From Corynebacterium pollutisoli (lineage in GTDB: Bacteria > Actinomycetota > Actinomycetes > Mycobacteriales > Mycobacteriaceae), in the NCBI RefSeq assembly GCF_900177745.1, contig NZ_FXAR01000011.1:1-61718 (forward strand): 61,718 bases of DNA, read 5' to 3'. The stretch's first letter is position 1; each line of letters opens with the position of its first letter. A program made the translations under genes and the position numbers. A model generated the notes under the pieces. It saw only the letters and a list, made by a program, of their open reading frames with translations, had not been told where the DNA came from and made no database searches. Shown piece after piece: positions 8,276 through 16,940 of this stretch.

Positions 8276-8773
8276 GTGCCCAGCATGTTCCCCGGGATGT
8301 ACGCCGACCCCAATGACCCGAACCGCGGGCCGCGCCGCACCCCGGGTGTGGAGTCGGACACGTGGCCCGCGACCCTCCGGTGGGGCTACTACCTCACGGT
8401 GGCCGCGGCGATCCTCATGGTGCTCACCGGCATGGTGGGCCTCGCCCAGGACTTCGGCGGGGATCCCGACGCCTCCCGCGAGGTCATCGACGCCTACCAC
8501 CGCAACGTCCGCTTCATCGGCGTGTACAACATCATCGCCGGCCTGTTCATCGCCGCGCTGGGCGCCCAGCTGAAGTCCGGCGGCCGGATCTCCCGCCGCG
8601 TGCTGGCGGGCGTCATCGCCCTGTCGATCTTCTTCAACATCGCCGCCTTCGCCATCCAGGTCGGCGGCCTGGCGATGGTCGCCATCTGTGTCCTGCTCGG
8701 TGTGGCGGCCGTCCTCGTGTTCCGCCCGGATTCCAACGACTACATGCGGCAGAAGAGCAGCCGCGACGACTAA
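8276..8773 (+). CDS. Second four-helix membrane protein of the haem cluster
   Basis: A 165-residue protein with GTG start after AAGGAAG. About 25 polar residues (MFPGMYADPNDPNRGPRR) precede four hydrophobic helices near residues 37-57, 80-98, 106-124 and 128-150. It lies six bases after the previous membrane-protein gene. No known domain is recognised. A short TAACCT box just before its stop region probably drives the following ATPase-like gene. Confidence 0.8.
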   Translation: MPSMFPGMYADPNDPNRGPRRTPGVESDTWPATLRWGYYLTVAAAILMVLTGMVGLAQDFGGDPDASREVIDAYHRNVRFIGVYNIIAGLFIAALGAQLKSGGRISRRVLAGVIALSIFFNIAAFAIQVGGLAMVAICVLLGVAAVLVFRPDSNDYMRQKSSRDD

Positions 8774-8783
8774 CCTGTGGGGC

Positions 8784-11405
8784 ATGGACCCCCGCACTGA
8801 TCAGGTGACCTCCGCACTGGAGGAGGCCCGGGCGGCTGCCCGGGCGGTCGGCATCGACGTCGACACCGGGCCGCTGCAGGTCGACGACGACCGCCCCAAG
8901 GTCTCCTACGCCTTCGAGCTGGAGGGGGACTTCGACGCCCCCGACGCCGCCGCGATGGAGGAGGCCCTGGAGGAGATCCCCGGGGTCCGCGCCCGCATCG
9001 TCGTCCCCGCCGACGCGCCCGCCACCGCCTGGATCACCGCCCCCGACACCCTCGACCCGGATGACCTGGCCGAGATCATCGGGGTCTTCGGCGTCCGCGC
9101 CACCCTCACCGACTCCTCGCTGCGCCGCCGCATCATGCGCCCCGACCCGGCGGAGCGCACCCGCCCCGCCGTCCGGGCCCGCCGCCTGCCGTGGAAGTAC
9201 CGCCGCCACCTGGAGGACGAGGAACGCAACCTCGAACGCGCCCGTCGCTCGGGCTTCCTGGGCAACCCGGAGGACCGGGTCCGCCTGGCGGAGAACGCGC
9301 AGCCGAAGGACCTGCTGTTCACCGCGCGCGACCTGCTCACCCCGACGCGGCTCATCGTCTGCCTCATCCTGGCGGTGCCGATCATGCTCATGTCCTACAT
9401 TCATGAGCTGCAGATCGACGGGTGGCAGTGGCTCACCCTCGTGCTGGCCCTGCCGGTGGTGACGTGGGGCGCGTGGCCCTTCCACCGGGCGATGGTCGGT
9501 GGCGCACGCCGGGGACTCACGGCCCTCGACGCGGCCAGTTCGGTGGCGATCATCGCGGCCACGGTGTGGTCGATCGTCATGCTCCTGTTCACCCCGGCGG
9601 GGCAGGCCGGCTGGCAGTCCACCCCGCACTGGTTCGCCTTCCAGCAGCAGCGCATCGTCGACGGGGAGCTCTTCCTCGACGTCGCCTGCGGCATGACGGT
9701 CCTGCTGCTGGCCGGCCGCCTCATCACCATGCGGACGCGGGTGAGTCTGCTGGAGGAGATGGACGCCCGCCGCCCGGACCCGCAGCACATCGTGCACCTG
9801 GCCCCGAAGACCCGGGCTCCCGGCACCCCGGCCCGCGACGAGCTGCGCATTCCCCTGCAGGAGGTCAACGTCGGCGACGACATCATCGTCCAGGCGGGGG
9901 AGACCATCCCGGTGGACGGCACCGTCGTGGGCGGTTCCTGCACCGTCCACCGCGGGCTCATCAGCACCGGTGAGCGGGAGAAGGAGCAGGTGAAGGTCAA
10001 CTCCTACGTGTACGCGGGCTCCCGCAACCTCGACGGCCGCATCAAGGTGCGCGTGGTCCACACCGGTCACCGCACCCGCTCGGCGGCGATCCACCGGTGG
10101 GTGACCGACGCCAACATCCAGCAGCACCAGTCGACGCTGCTGTCCACCCGCACCGCCGCCATGCTCATCCCGGCGGCCCTCGGTCTGGCGGCGCTGGACT
10201 TCCTCCTGTGGGTGCTCATCGCAGGCAACTTCAACGCGGCCTTCGCCACGGCGCTGGCGGTGCTCGCCTCGGTGGCGCCGGTCGCCCTGGCGCTGTCCCC
10301 GGCCCTGGCCATCCGCCACGGCATCGAGGCGGCCGCCCGCAACGGCATCCTCTTCCGCGATGGAGCGACGGTGCGCCGCGCGGAGATGATCGACACGGTC
10401 ATCTTCAACCGCGTGGGCACCCTGGCGGAGAACGACATGCACGTCGAGTCCGTCACCGCCGCCCACGGGGAGAACCCGGAGCTGGTGCTGCGCGTCGCCG
10501 GTGCCCTGGCCCTGGAATCCGATCACCCGGTGTCCCGGGCCCTGGTGAAGGCCGCCCGCGAGGCCCGCGACACCGGCGCCGGCGGCGAGGACGTCCCGCA
10601 CTGGATCGAGGTCTCCCACGCCGAGGACGACGGGCAGGGCAGCTTCCGCGGGCTCGTCGACCTGCCGCTCAGGGCGCGCGACGGCACGGTGACCGTCACC
10701 CAGGTGGAGGCCGTCCTGTGGCGCCCCCGCACCATGTCGGAGCTGCACGGACGGCTGGCCGCGGCGGTCGTCTCCGGCGGCACCCCCATCGTGGTGCGCT
10801 GGAAGGGGAAGGACCGCGGCGTCATCAGCCTGCACGACAACGTCAAGGCCGACGCCGAGGAGGCCGTCGAGCAGCTGGAGCAGCAGGGCATCGAGACGGT
10901 GATGCTGTCGCGGGACACATACCCGGTGGCGCGCCGGTACGCGGACCGGATCGGCATCTCCCAGGTGCTGGCGGGCATCGCCCCGGGCCGCAAGCCCCAC
11001 ACGGTGCGCTCGGTGCACACCCAGGGCGCGACGGTCGGCATGGTCGGCGACGTCTCCGTGCTGTCCTCACTGCGGGTGGCGGACGTGGGCATCCTCATGG
11101 GCGACAGCGACACCAGCGACGACGTCGACCACCTCACCCACTCGGGCCACCCGGACGTGGACATCATCGTCCTGCGGCGGGATGTGTCGGCGATCCCGCA
11201 GCTCATCGCGCAGTCGCGCCGGGTGTGCCGGATCATCGACACGAACATCGTCTTCGCCTGGACCTACAACGGCGTCGCCCTGGCTGCGTCGGTCGCCGGG
11301 GTGCTGCACCCCATGGCGGCGACGGTGCTCATGCTCGGTTCCTCACTATTCATCGAGGCGCGGTCCAACAGTGTCCGTTCCTTCCGACGCGCGGTGGCCC
11401 CGTAA
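8784..11405 (+). CDS. Pseudo-P-type ATPase (P1B-like fold, catalytic residues lost)
   Basis: An 873-residue protein. Residues about 1-190 form an unusual acidic/arginine-rich cytoplasmic region; membrane helices follow from about 195. The P1B layout is recognisable, but key motifs are changed: the dephosphorylation loop reads TGER (395-398), the transmembrane metal motif CPC is APV (498-500), the phosphorylation motif DKTGT is NRVGT with Asn542 in place of the catalytic Asp, and GDGxNDxP is GDVSVLSS (755-762). The nucleotide-domain HP motif (LESDHPVSRAL) is retained. The frame is intact and codon use matches its neighbours, so it looks like a maintained non-catalytic paralogue. TAACCT at 8771-8776, seven bases before the ATG, suggests a leaderless start. 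Confidence 0.85.
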   Translation: MDPRTDQVTSALEEARAAARAVGIDVDTGPLQVDDDRPKVSYAFELEGDFDAPDAAAMEEALEEIPGVRARIVVPADAPATAWITAPDTLDPDDLAEIIGVFGVRATLTDSSLRRRIMRPDPAERTRPAVRARRLPWKYRRHLEDEERNLERARRSGFLGNPEDRVRLAENAQPKDLLFTARDLLTPTRLIVCLILAVPIMLMSYIHELQIDGWQWLTLVLALPVVTWGAWPFHRAMVGGARRGLTALDAASSVAIIAATVWSIVMLLFTPAGQAGWQSTPHWFAFQQQRIVDGELFLDVACGMTVLLLAGRLITMRTRVSLLEEMDARRPDPQHIVHLAPKTRAPGTPARDELRIPLQEVNVGDDIIVQAGETIPVDGTVVGGSCTVHRGLISTGEREKEQVKVNSYVYAGSRNLDGRIKVRVVHTGHRTRSAAIHRWVTDANIQQHQSTLLSTRTAAMLIPAALGLAALDFLLWVLIAGNFNAAFATALAVLASVAPVALALSPALAIRHGIEAAARNGILFRDGATVRRAEMIDTVIFNRVGTLAENDMHVESVTAAHGENPELVLRVAGALALESDHPVSRALVKAAREARDTGAGGEDVPHWIEVSHAEDDGQGSFRGLVDLPLRARDGTVTVTQVEAVLWRPRTMSELHGRLAAAVVSGGTPIVVRWKGKDRGVISLHDNVKADAEEAVEQLEQQGIETVMLSRDTYPVARRYADRIGISQVLAGIAPGRKPHTVRSVHTQGATVGMVGDVSVLSSLRVADVGILMGDSDTSDDVDHLTHSGHPDVDIIVLRRDVSAIPQLIAQSRRVCRIIDTNIVFAWTYNGVALAASVAGVLHPMAATVLMLGSSLFIEARSNSVRSFRRAVAP

Positions 11406-11414
11406 TTACCCCCG

Positions 11415-11431
11415 GGTCCAACTTTTGGACC
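11415..11431 (+). promoter_or_regulatory. Short perfect inverted repeat before hemE
   Basis: GGTCCAA CTT TTGGACC is a perfect 7-bp inverted repeat located 12 bp before the hemE start and 9 bp after the ATPase-like stop. It could be an operator, an RNA hairpin covering the ribosome entry, or a weak terminator; no T-run follows. Confidence 0.4.
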
Positions 11432-11443
11432 ACAATGGTGGGC

Positions 11444-12511
11444 ATGACTCGTCGTGACATTCCCGATGCCCCGCTCCTCGCCGCCGCCGCCGGCCGCACC
11501 CCGTCCCGCACCCCGGTGTGGTTCATGCGCCAGGCCGGCCGTTCGCTGCCCGAGTACCTCAAGGTGCGCGAGGGCATCTCGATGCTCGACTCCTGCTTCA
11601 TGCCGGAGCTGCTGGCGGAGATCACCATGCAGCCGGTGCGCCGACACGACGTCGACGCCGCCATCCTCTTCTCCGACATCGTCGTGCCGCTGCGCGCGGC
11701 GGGTGTGGGCGTGGAGATCGTCGCCGGCCGCGGCCCGGTGATGGACAAGGCCATCACCACCCGCGCGGACATCGACGCCCTCCCGATCCTCGAGGAGGAG
11801 GTCACGGAGGTGCAGGACGGCATCCGCATCATCCTCGACGAGCTCACCGACACCCAGACCCTCATCGGTTTCGTCGGCGCGCCGTTCACCCTGGCCAGCT
11901 ACCTCGTCGAGGGCGGGCCGAGCAAGAACCACGAGAAGACCAAGGCCATGATCCACGGTGACCCGGACACCTGGCACGCCCTCATGCAGCGCCTCACCCC
12001 GACGGTCACCGCGTTCCTGCGCCAGCAGATCGACGCCGGCATCGACGCGATGCAGCTCTTCGACTCCTGGGCCGGCTTCCTCACCGAGCGTGACTACCGC
12101 GAGCACGTCCTGCCGTACTCGGTGGAGATCCTCCGGGAGATCGAGGGCGAGATCCCGCGCATCCACTTCGGGGTGGGCACCGGTGAGATCCTCGGCGCCA
12201 TGTCCGAGGCCGGTTCCGAGGTCATGGGCGTCGACTGGCGCGTGCCTCTCGACGCCGCCGCCGAGCGCATCCACGCCGCCTCCGGGCCGAAGGTCCTGCA
12301 GGGCAACCTGGACCCGGCGATCCTCTTCGCCGGCCGCGACGCCGTCGTCTCCGAGGTCGCCCGCATCAAGGGCGAGGCCGCCCGCGCCATCGAGGCCGGT
12401 CACGCCACGGGCCACATCTTCAACCTGGGCCACGGTGTCCTGCCGAACACGAAGGCGGAGGACATCACCGAGGCCGTCGCCATCATTCACGCCGACCACG
12501 AGGAGAACTGA
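11444..12511 (+). CDS. hemE: Uroporphyrinogen decarboxylase
   Basis: Decarboxylates the four acetate groups of uroporphyrinogen III to give coproporphyrinogen III. It has 355 residues from ATG 11444 (MTRRDIPDAPLL); an in-frame ATG nine bases upstream is also possible. Seen motifs are PVWFMRQAGRSLPEY (substrate-binding arginine), LFSDIVVPLRA with the catalytic Asp, GFVGAPFTLASY, FDSWAGFL and LGHGVLPNT at the C-terminus. hemY follows with a two-base gap after the stop, so hemE and hemY are one unit. Confidence 0.95.
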   Translation: MTRRDIPDAPLLAAAAGRTPSRTPVWFMRQAGRSLPEYLKVREGISMLDSCFMPELLAEITMQPVRRHDVDAAILFSDIVVPLRAAGVGVEIVAGRGPVMDKAITTRADIDALPILEEEVTEVQDGIRIILDELTDTQTLIGFVGAPFTLASYLVEGGPSKNHEKTKAMIHGDPDTWHALMQRLTPTVTAFLRQQIDAGIDAMQLFDSWAGFLTERDYREHVLPYSVEILREIEGEIPRIHFGVGTGEILGAMSEAGSEVMGVDWRVPLDAAAERIHAASGPKVLQGNLDPAILFAGRDAVVSEVARIKGEAARAIEAGHATGHIFNLGHGVLPNTKAEDITEAVAIIHADHEEN

Positions 12512-12513
12512 GC

Positions 12514-13923
12514 GTGACCCGGTATGCCATCATCGGCGCGGGCCTGGCCGGACTGGTCAGCGCCCACGAGATCCGGAAGGCCGACCCCGAGGCGGTCATC
12601 CACGTCTTCGAGGCGGAAGACCGCATCGGCGGCAAGCTGCACACCGTGCCCTTCGACTCCGGTCCGACGGACATGGGCGCCGAGGCGTACCTGGCCCTGC
12701 GTTCCGACGCCACCGACTTCTTCACCGAGCTCGGCCTCGGTGACGACCTCGTCAGCCCCTCCGGTGCCCGCTCCCTCGTCTACTCCGAGGGTGAGCTGCA
12801 CGGCCTGCCCGCGGGCGGCGTCATGGGCATCCCGTCCTCCTCCGCCCCGGTCGCCGACATCGTCTCCGCCGGGACGGCTGCGCGTATCGACGCCGAGGGC
12901 GACGCCCCCGACATCGACTGGGTCGTGGGGGGTGACGCGAGCGTCGGCAAGCTCGTGTCGGAGCGCTACGGCGCGGAGGTCACCGACCGCATCGTCTCCG
13001 CGCTGCTCGGCGGCGTGTACTCGTGTGCGGCCGAGGATCTGGGCATCCGGGCGACGATCCCGCAGCTGGCCGAGGCCCTCGACGAGCTCGCCACGGCGGG
13101 GGAGAAGGTCACCCTGTCCGCCGCCGTGCGCCTGTGCGAGTCGCGGCGCACCCCGCGCGACCCCGGCTCCACGCCGACGCCGGTGTTCGCCACCTTCCGC
13201 CACGGCTACGCCCAGGTCTACGAGACCCTGGCGGAGACGTCCGGGGCGGACATCCACCTCGACGCCTTCGTCGCCGGCGTCACCCGGGACCTGCGCGGCT
13301 ACCACCTCAAGGGGCCGGGTGTCGTCACCGACGCCCCCTACGACCGCCTCCTGGTCACCGCACCCGCGCCGACCACCGCCGTGCTGCTCAAGGATGTCGC
13401 CCCCGCGGCCTCCGCCGCCCTGAAGTCGGTCAAGCTGGCCTCCTCGGTGGTCGTCGGCATGAAGTTCGACTCCGATACCGGGCTGCCGGACAACTCCGGC
13501 GTGCTCGTCGCCATCGGCGAACCGGGCGTGCAGGCCAAGGCCTTCACCTTCTCGTCGAAGAAGTGGCCGCACGTCGGCGAGCGCGGCGGTGCGCTCGTCC
13601 GCGCCAGCTTCGGCCGCTTCGGCGATGACGCCCTGGTCCGCGCCGAGGAGGACCTGCTCGTCGACGCCGCCCTCGACGACCTTCAGCACATCACCGGTTT
13701 CGACGGCCGCGCCGCCGGCCTGTCCGAGATCTACGTGCAGCGCTGGTTCGGCGGCCTGCCGCGTTACGACGAGACCCACCTGGCCACCGTCGCCGCCGTC
13801 CGGGAGGGTGTCGCCGGGGTACCGGGCCTCGAGGTCTCCGGCGCGTGGGCCGGAGGAGTGGGCGTGCCCGCCGTCATCGACGACGCCCGCGCCGCCGTCG
13901 CCCGGCTCATTCAGGTAGGCTGA
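12514..13923 (+). CDS. hemY: Protoporphyrinogen/coproporphyrinogen III oxidase (FAD)
   Basis: A 469-residue FAD amine-oxidase-fold protein. The dinucleotide-binding motif YAIIGAGLAGLVSAHEI opens the protein, followed by EAEDRIGGKLHT. The C-terminal FAD block is WAGGVGVPAVIDDARAAV. In Gram-positive bacteria this family usually oxidises coproporphyrinogen III (CgoX role) in the coproporphyrin-dependent pathway, and that is the likely activity here. The partners ferrochelatase and HemQ are not in the window. The start is GTG, two bases after the hemE stop. Confidence 0.92.
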   Translation: MTRYAIIGAGLAGLVSAHEIRKADPEAVIHVFEAEDRIGGKLHTVPFDSGPTDMGAEAYLALRSDATDFFTELGLGDDLVSPSGARSLVYSEGELHGLPAGGVMGIPSSSAPVADIVSAGTAARIDAEGDAPDIDWVVGGDASVGKLVSERYGAEVTDRIVSALLGGVYSCAAEDLGIRATIPQLAEALDELATAGEKVTLSAAVRLCESRRTPRDPGSTPTPVFATFRHGYAQVYETLAETSGADIHLDAFVAGVTRDLRGYHLKGPGVVTDAPYDRLLVTAPAPTTAVLLKDVAPAASAALKSVKLASSVVVGMKFDSDTGLPDNSGVLVAIGEPGVQAKAFTFSSKKWPHVGERGGALVRASFGRFGDDALVRAEEDLLVDAALDDLQHITGFDGRAAGLSEIYVQRWFGGLPRYDETHLATVAAVREGVAGVPGLEVSGAWAGGVGVPAVIDDARAAVARLIQVG

Positions 13924-13951
13924 CCGGCGTAACCAGCCCGGATGAACCGGG

Positions 13952-13993
13952 CCCGGACGAGGGAGCCGTACCCGGTGCTGCGACAAGACGGCC
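13952..13993 (+). promoter_or_regulatory. Guanidine-III riboswitch (mini/ykkC-III class)
   Basis: The 42-nt sequence contains the class signature: CCGGACGAGG, then GCCGTACCCGG, then GACAAGACGGC. The two interleaved helices form as expected for the H-type pseudoknot: CCGG (13953-13956) with the later CCGG, and GCCGT with ACGGC. It ends immediately before the ribosome site AGAAGG (13996-14001) of the gdx gene, fitting ligand-dependent control of translation initiation. Its position in front of a guanidinium exporter gene confirms the call. Confidence 0.9.
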
Positions 13994-14008
13994 AGAGAAG
14001 GGTTCCCT

Positions 14009-14335
14009 GTGTCCGTCACCATGTCCTGGATCATCCTCATCCTCTCCGGCGCCTTCGAGGCGGTGTGGGCCATCGCGCTCGACCGCTCCGCCGGATTCAC
14101 CCGCCTGGGGCCGTCCGTGGTGTTCTTCGCCGCGCTCGTCGTCTCCATGGGTGGGCTGGCCGTCGCCCTCAAGCAGCTGCCCCTGGGCACCGCCTACGCG
14201 GTGTGGGTGGGGGTCGGCGCGTCCCTGGCGATCATCTGGTCCTTCGCCACCGGCCAGGAGGTGCTGTCCCTGGCGAAGGTGTTCTTCCTGGTGATGATCG
14301 TCGGCGGCATCATCGGCCTGAAGGTGGTCAACTGA
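14009..14335 (+). CDS. gdx: SMR-family guanidinium exporter (Gdx/SugE type)
   Basis: A 108-residue, four-helix small multidrug resistance protein. The essential membrane Glu is present ([14 protein letters not shown]), and [15 protein letters not shown] and GIIGLKVV match the Gdx/SugE subgroup rather than EmrE-type drug pumps. These proteins exchange guanidinium for protons as antiparallel dimers. GTG 14009 is chosen because AGAAGG is seven bases upstream; ATG 14021 is an alternative. A guanidine-III riboswitch precedes it. The gene interrupts the hemY-hemL order but shares their strand. Confidence 0.92.
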   Translation: MSVTMSWIILILSGAFEAVWAIALDRSAGFTRLGPSVVFFAALVVSMGGLAVALKQLPLGTAYAVWVGVGASLAIIWSFATGQEVLSLAKVFFLVMIVGGIIGLKVVN

Positions 14336-14371
14336 ACGGGGGGAAAGTTTAACCCCGGTTGACCCCGGTCG

Positions 14372-14377
14372 TATGAT
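14372..14377 (+). promoter_or_regulatory. -10 element for a leaderless hemL transcript
   Basis: TATGAT ends seven bases before the ATG at 14385. That is the distance expected between a -10 box and the first transcribed base, so hemL mRNA probably starts at its start codon. No ribosome site is present. Confidence 0.6.
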
Positions 14378-14384
14378 GGTCCCC

Positions 14385-15707
14385 ATGACTGTGACCTCCC
14401 CGACCTCCGCCCGCACCCAGAAGTCCGCGCAGCTGCACGATCGGGCCCGCGCCGTCATCCCCGGCGGGGTGAACTCCCCGGTCCGTGCGTTCGGTTCCGT
14501 GGGGGGTCAGGCCCGGTTCATCGACTCCGCCCACGGCTCGAAGCTCATCGACGTCGACGGCAACGAGTACGTCGACCTCGTCTGCTCCTGGGGTCCGATG
14601 ATCAACGGCAACGCGCACCCGGAGATCACGCAGGCGGTCGTTGACGCCACCGCCAAGGGGCTGTCCTTCGGGGCGCCCACCGAGGCGGAGATCGACCTCG
14701 CCCAGATGATCATCGACCGCACCTCCGTCGAGGAGGTCCGCCTGGTCAACTCCGGCACCGAGGCCACCATGTCCGCCGTGCGCCTGGCCCGCGGCCTCAC
14801 CGGCCGTTCCAGGATCATCAAGTTCGACGGCTGCTACCACGGTCACGTCGACGCGCTGCTGGCCGCCGCGGGTTCCGGTGTGGCCACCTTCGCCCTGCCG
14901 GACTCGCCCGGAGTCACCGGGGCGTCGGCAGCCGACACCATCGTCGTGCCCTACAACGACCTCGACGCCGTGAAGCAGGCCTTCGCGGACCACCCGGGGG
15001 AGATCGCCGCGATCATCACCGAGGCCGCCGCCGGCAACATGGGCACCGTCGCCCCGCGCGAGGGATTCAACGCCGCACTCAAGGAGATCGCGCACGCCGA
15101 CGGCGCGCTGCTCATCCTCGACGAGGTCATGACCGGTTTCCGCACCTCCTACTCCGGCTGGTACGGCGTCGACGGCGTGGCCGGTGACCTCACCACCTTC
15201 GGCAAGGTCGTCTCCGGTGGTCTGCCGGCCGCCGCGTTCGGTGGCCGCGCCGACATCATGGAGCACCTCGCCCCCTCCGGCCCCGTCTACCAGGCGGGCA
15301 CCCTGTCCGGTAACCCGGTGGCCATGGCCGCGGGCCAGGCCTCCCTGCGCCTGGCGTCGGAGGACATCTACCCGACGCTGCACGCCCATGCCGACCGCCT
15401 CTCCGGCCTCATCTCCGAGGCGCTCACCCGCGAGGGGGTGGCCCACCACATCCAGCGCGCCGCGACGATGTTCTCCGTGCGCTTCGCCGAGGGCGAGGGC
15501 CACAACTTCGCCGACATGAAGGCAGCGGACACCTTCCGCTTCCCGCCCTTCTTCCACGCCCTGCTGGACAACGGCGTCTACGCCCCGCCGAGCGTGTTCG
15601 AGACCTGGTTTGTGTCGACGGCCCTGACCGACGATGATTTCTCCCGTATCGAGGAAGCACTCGTCCCGGCGGCCCGTGCCGCAGCCGCCGCCTCCGCCAC
15701 CGCGTAA
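14385..15707 (+). CDS. hemL: Glutamate-1-semialdehyde 2,1-aminomutase
   Basis: Converts glutamate-1-semialdehyde to 5-aminolevulinate, feeding HemB; it needs PLP. The protein has 440 residues. Class-III aminotransferase features are visible: [13 protein letters not shown] at the N-terminus, [41 protein letters not shown], and the PLP lysine K274 in [21 protein letters not shown] 14385 is chosen over ATG 14373/14376 because those fall inside the TATGAT -10 box. The phosphoglycerate-mutase-like gene follows after 11 bp. Confidence 0.95.
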   Translation: MTVTSPTSARTQKSAQLHDRARAVIPGGVNSPVRAFGSVGGQARFIDSAHGSKLIDVDGNEYVDLVCSWGPMINGNAHPEITQAVVDATAKGLSFGAPTEAEIDLAQMIIDRTSVEEVRLVNSGTEATMSAVRLARGLTGRSRIIKFDGCYHGHVDALLAAAGSGVATFALPDSPGVTGASAADTIVVPYNDLDAVKQAFADHPGEIAAIITEAAAGNMGTVAPREGFNAALKEIAHADGALLILDEVMTGFRTSYSGWYGVDGVAGDLTTFGKVVSGGLPAAAFGGRADIMEHLAPSGPVYQAGTLSGNPVAMAAGQASLRLASEDIYPTLHAHADRLSGLISEALTREGVAHHIQRAATMFSVRFAEGEGHNFADMKAADTFRFPPFFHALLDNGVYAPPSVFETWFVSTALTDDDFSRIEEALVPAARAAAAASATA

Positions 15708-15718
15708 AGGATCCCGCC

Positions 15719-16321
15719 ATGTCGCACACGATCGTCCACCTCATCCGCCACGGTGAGGTCCACAACCCGGGGCGCATCCTCTACGGCACCATCCCCGGCT
15801 ACCACCTGTCGTCCCGGGGACGTTCCCAGGCCGCCCGCGTGGCCCGCTCCTTCGAGGACCACGACGTCACCTACCTCGGTGCCTCCCCGCTGCAGCGCGC
15901 CCAGGAGACCTCCGAGCCGTTCGCCGAGGTCACGGGCCTGGAGGTCGACACCGTCGAGGGCGTCGTCGAGGCGGGCAACCGCTTCGAGGGGTTGCGCACC
16001 AAGGGCTGGCGTTCCCAGCTGTGGAACCCGGTCCGCTGGCCGCTCATGGTCAACCCGCTCGAGCCGAGCTGGGGTGAGGCCTACGTCGACATCGCCGAGC
16101 GCATGATGGACGCCGTCCACGCCACCCGCCGCAGGGCCGAGGGGCATGAGGCGATCCTCGTCAGCCACCAGCTGCCGATCGTCATGGTGCAGCGCCACGT
16201 CATGGGCCTGCCCCTGGCGCACGCCAGCCGCCAGTGCGAACTGGCCTCCGTGACCTCCCTCGTCTTCGACGGCGAGGAGATCACCGACATCTTCTACACC
16301 ACCCCCGCGAAGGACATCTGA
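15719..16321 (+). CDS. Histidine phosphatase superfamily protein (GpmB-like)
   Basis: A 200-residue branch-1 histidine phosphatase. The nucleophile motif is LIRHGEVHNPGRILYG, with the second catalytic His in ILVSHQLPIVMVQRHV. The length fits the small GpmB/PhoE type rather than cofactor-dependent glycolytic mutase. The substrate is unknown. It begins a run of close-packed genes leading into cytochrome c maturation; the next start is one base after its stop. Confidence 0.88.
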   Translation: MSHTIVHLIRHGEVHNPGRILYGTIPGYHLSSRGRSQAARVARSFEDHDVTYLGASPLQRAQETSEPFAEVTGLEVDTVEGVVEAGNRFEGLRTKGWRSQLWNPVRWPLMVNPLEPSWGEAYVDIAERMMDAVHATRRRAEGHEAILVSHQLPIVMVQRHVMGLPLAHASRQCELASVTSLVFDGEEITDIFYTTPAKDI

Positions 16322-16322
16322 C

Positions 16323-16940
16323 ATGCGCCTGCGCACCGTCGCAGCCCTGCTCGCCACCACCGCCACCGCCCTCACGCTGACTGCCTGCGGCCAGGAGTCG
16401 GACGCCGCGAAGAACGCCGTCGCCGTCGGCGGCACCTTCCAGTTCCACTCGCCCGGCGGGCAGACCGAGATCTTCTACGACGAATCCGAACGCGCCCCGC
16501 TGCCGGACATCGCCGGCGACTCTCTCATGGAGGAGGGCGAGCAGATCTCCCTCTCCGACTTCGAGGGGGAGGTCGTCATCCTCAACGCCTGGGGCCAGTG
16601 GTGCGCCCCGTGCCGCTCCGAGGCGGATGACCTGCAGCGTGTGCAGGAGGAGATCGCCCCTCTCGGCGGCACCGTGCTGGGCATCAACGTCAAGGACTAC
16701 TCGCGCGAGATCGCGCAGGACTTCGTCACCGACAACGGCCTGACCTACCCGTCGATCTACGATCCGCCGTTCCGCTCCGCCGCCCACCTCGGCGGCGTGC
16801 CGTCGTCGGTCATCCCGACGACGATCATCCTCGACCGTGAGCACCGCCCCGCCGCGGTGTTCCTCAAGGAGGTCACCGACCAGGAGCTTCTCGACGTCGC
16901 CCTGCCCCTCATCACCGGATCCGGCGAGGACGCTGCGTGA
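16323..16940 (+). CDS. Thioredoxin-like lipoprotein for cytochrome c maturation (ResA/CcsX type)
   Basis: A 205-residue protein with a lipoprotein signal peptide; the lipobox LTAC places the lipidated cysteine near residue 22. The thioredoxin fold carries LNAWGQWCAPCRSEADDL with active-site CAPC, and a cis-Pro region GVPSSVIPTTIIL. ResA-type proteins on the outer membrane face keep apocytochrome c haem-binding cysteines reduced. The stop overlaps the GTG of the CcdA gene (GTGA at 16937), consistent with electrons being supplied by that partner. Confidence 0.9.
   Translation: MRLRTVAALLATTATALTLTACGQESDAAKNAVAVGGTFQFHSPGGQTEIFYDESERAPLPDIAGDSLMEEGEQISLSDFEGEVVILNAWGQWCAPCRSEADDLQRVQEEIAPLGGTVLGINVKDYSREIAQDFVTDNGLTYPSIYDPPFRSAAHLGGVPSSVIPTTIILDREHRPAAVFLKEVTDQELLDVALPLITGSGEDAA

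Noticed and set aside
8784..11405. Calling this gene a copper- or zinc-exporting ATPase
   Set aside because: The phosphorylated Asp, membrane metal motif and GDGxND motif are all missing, so transport by the usual mechanism is not supported.
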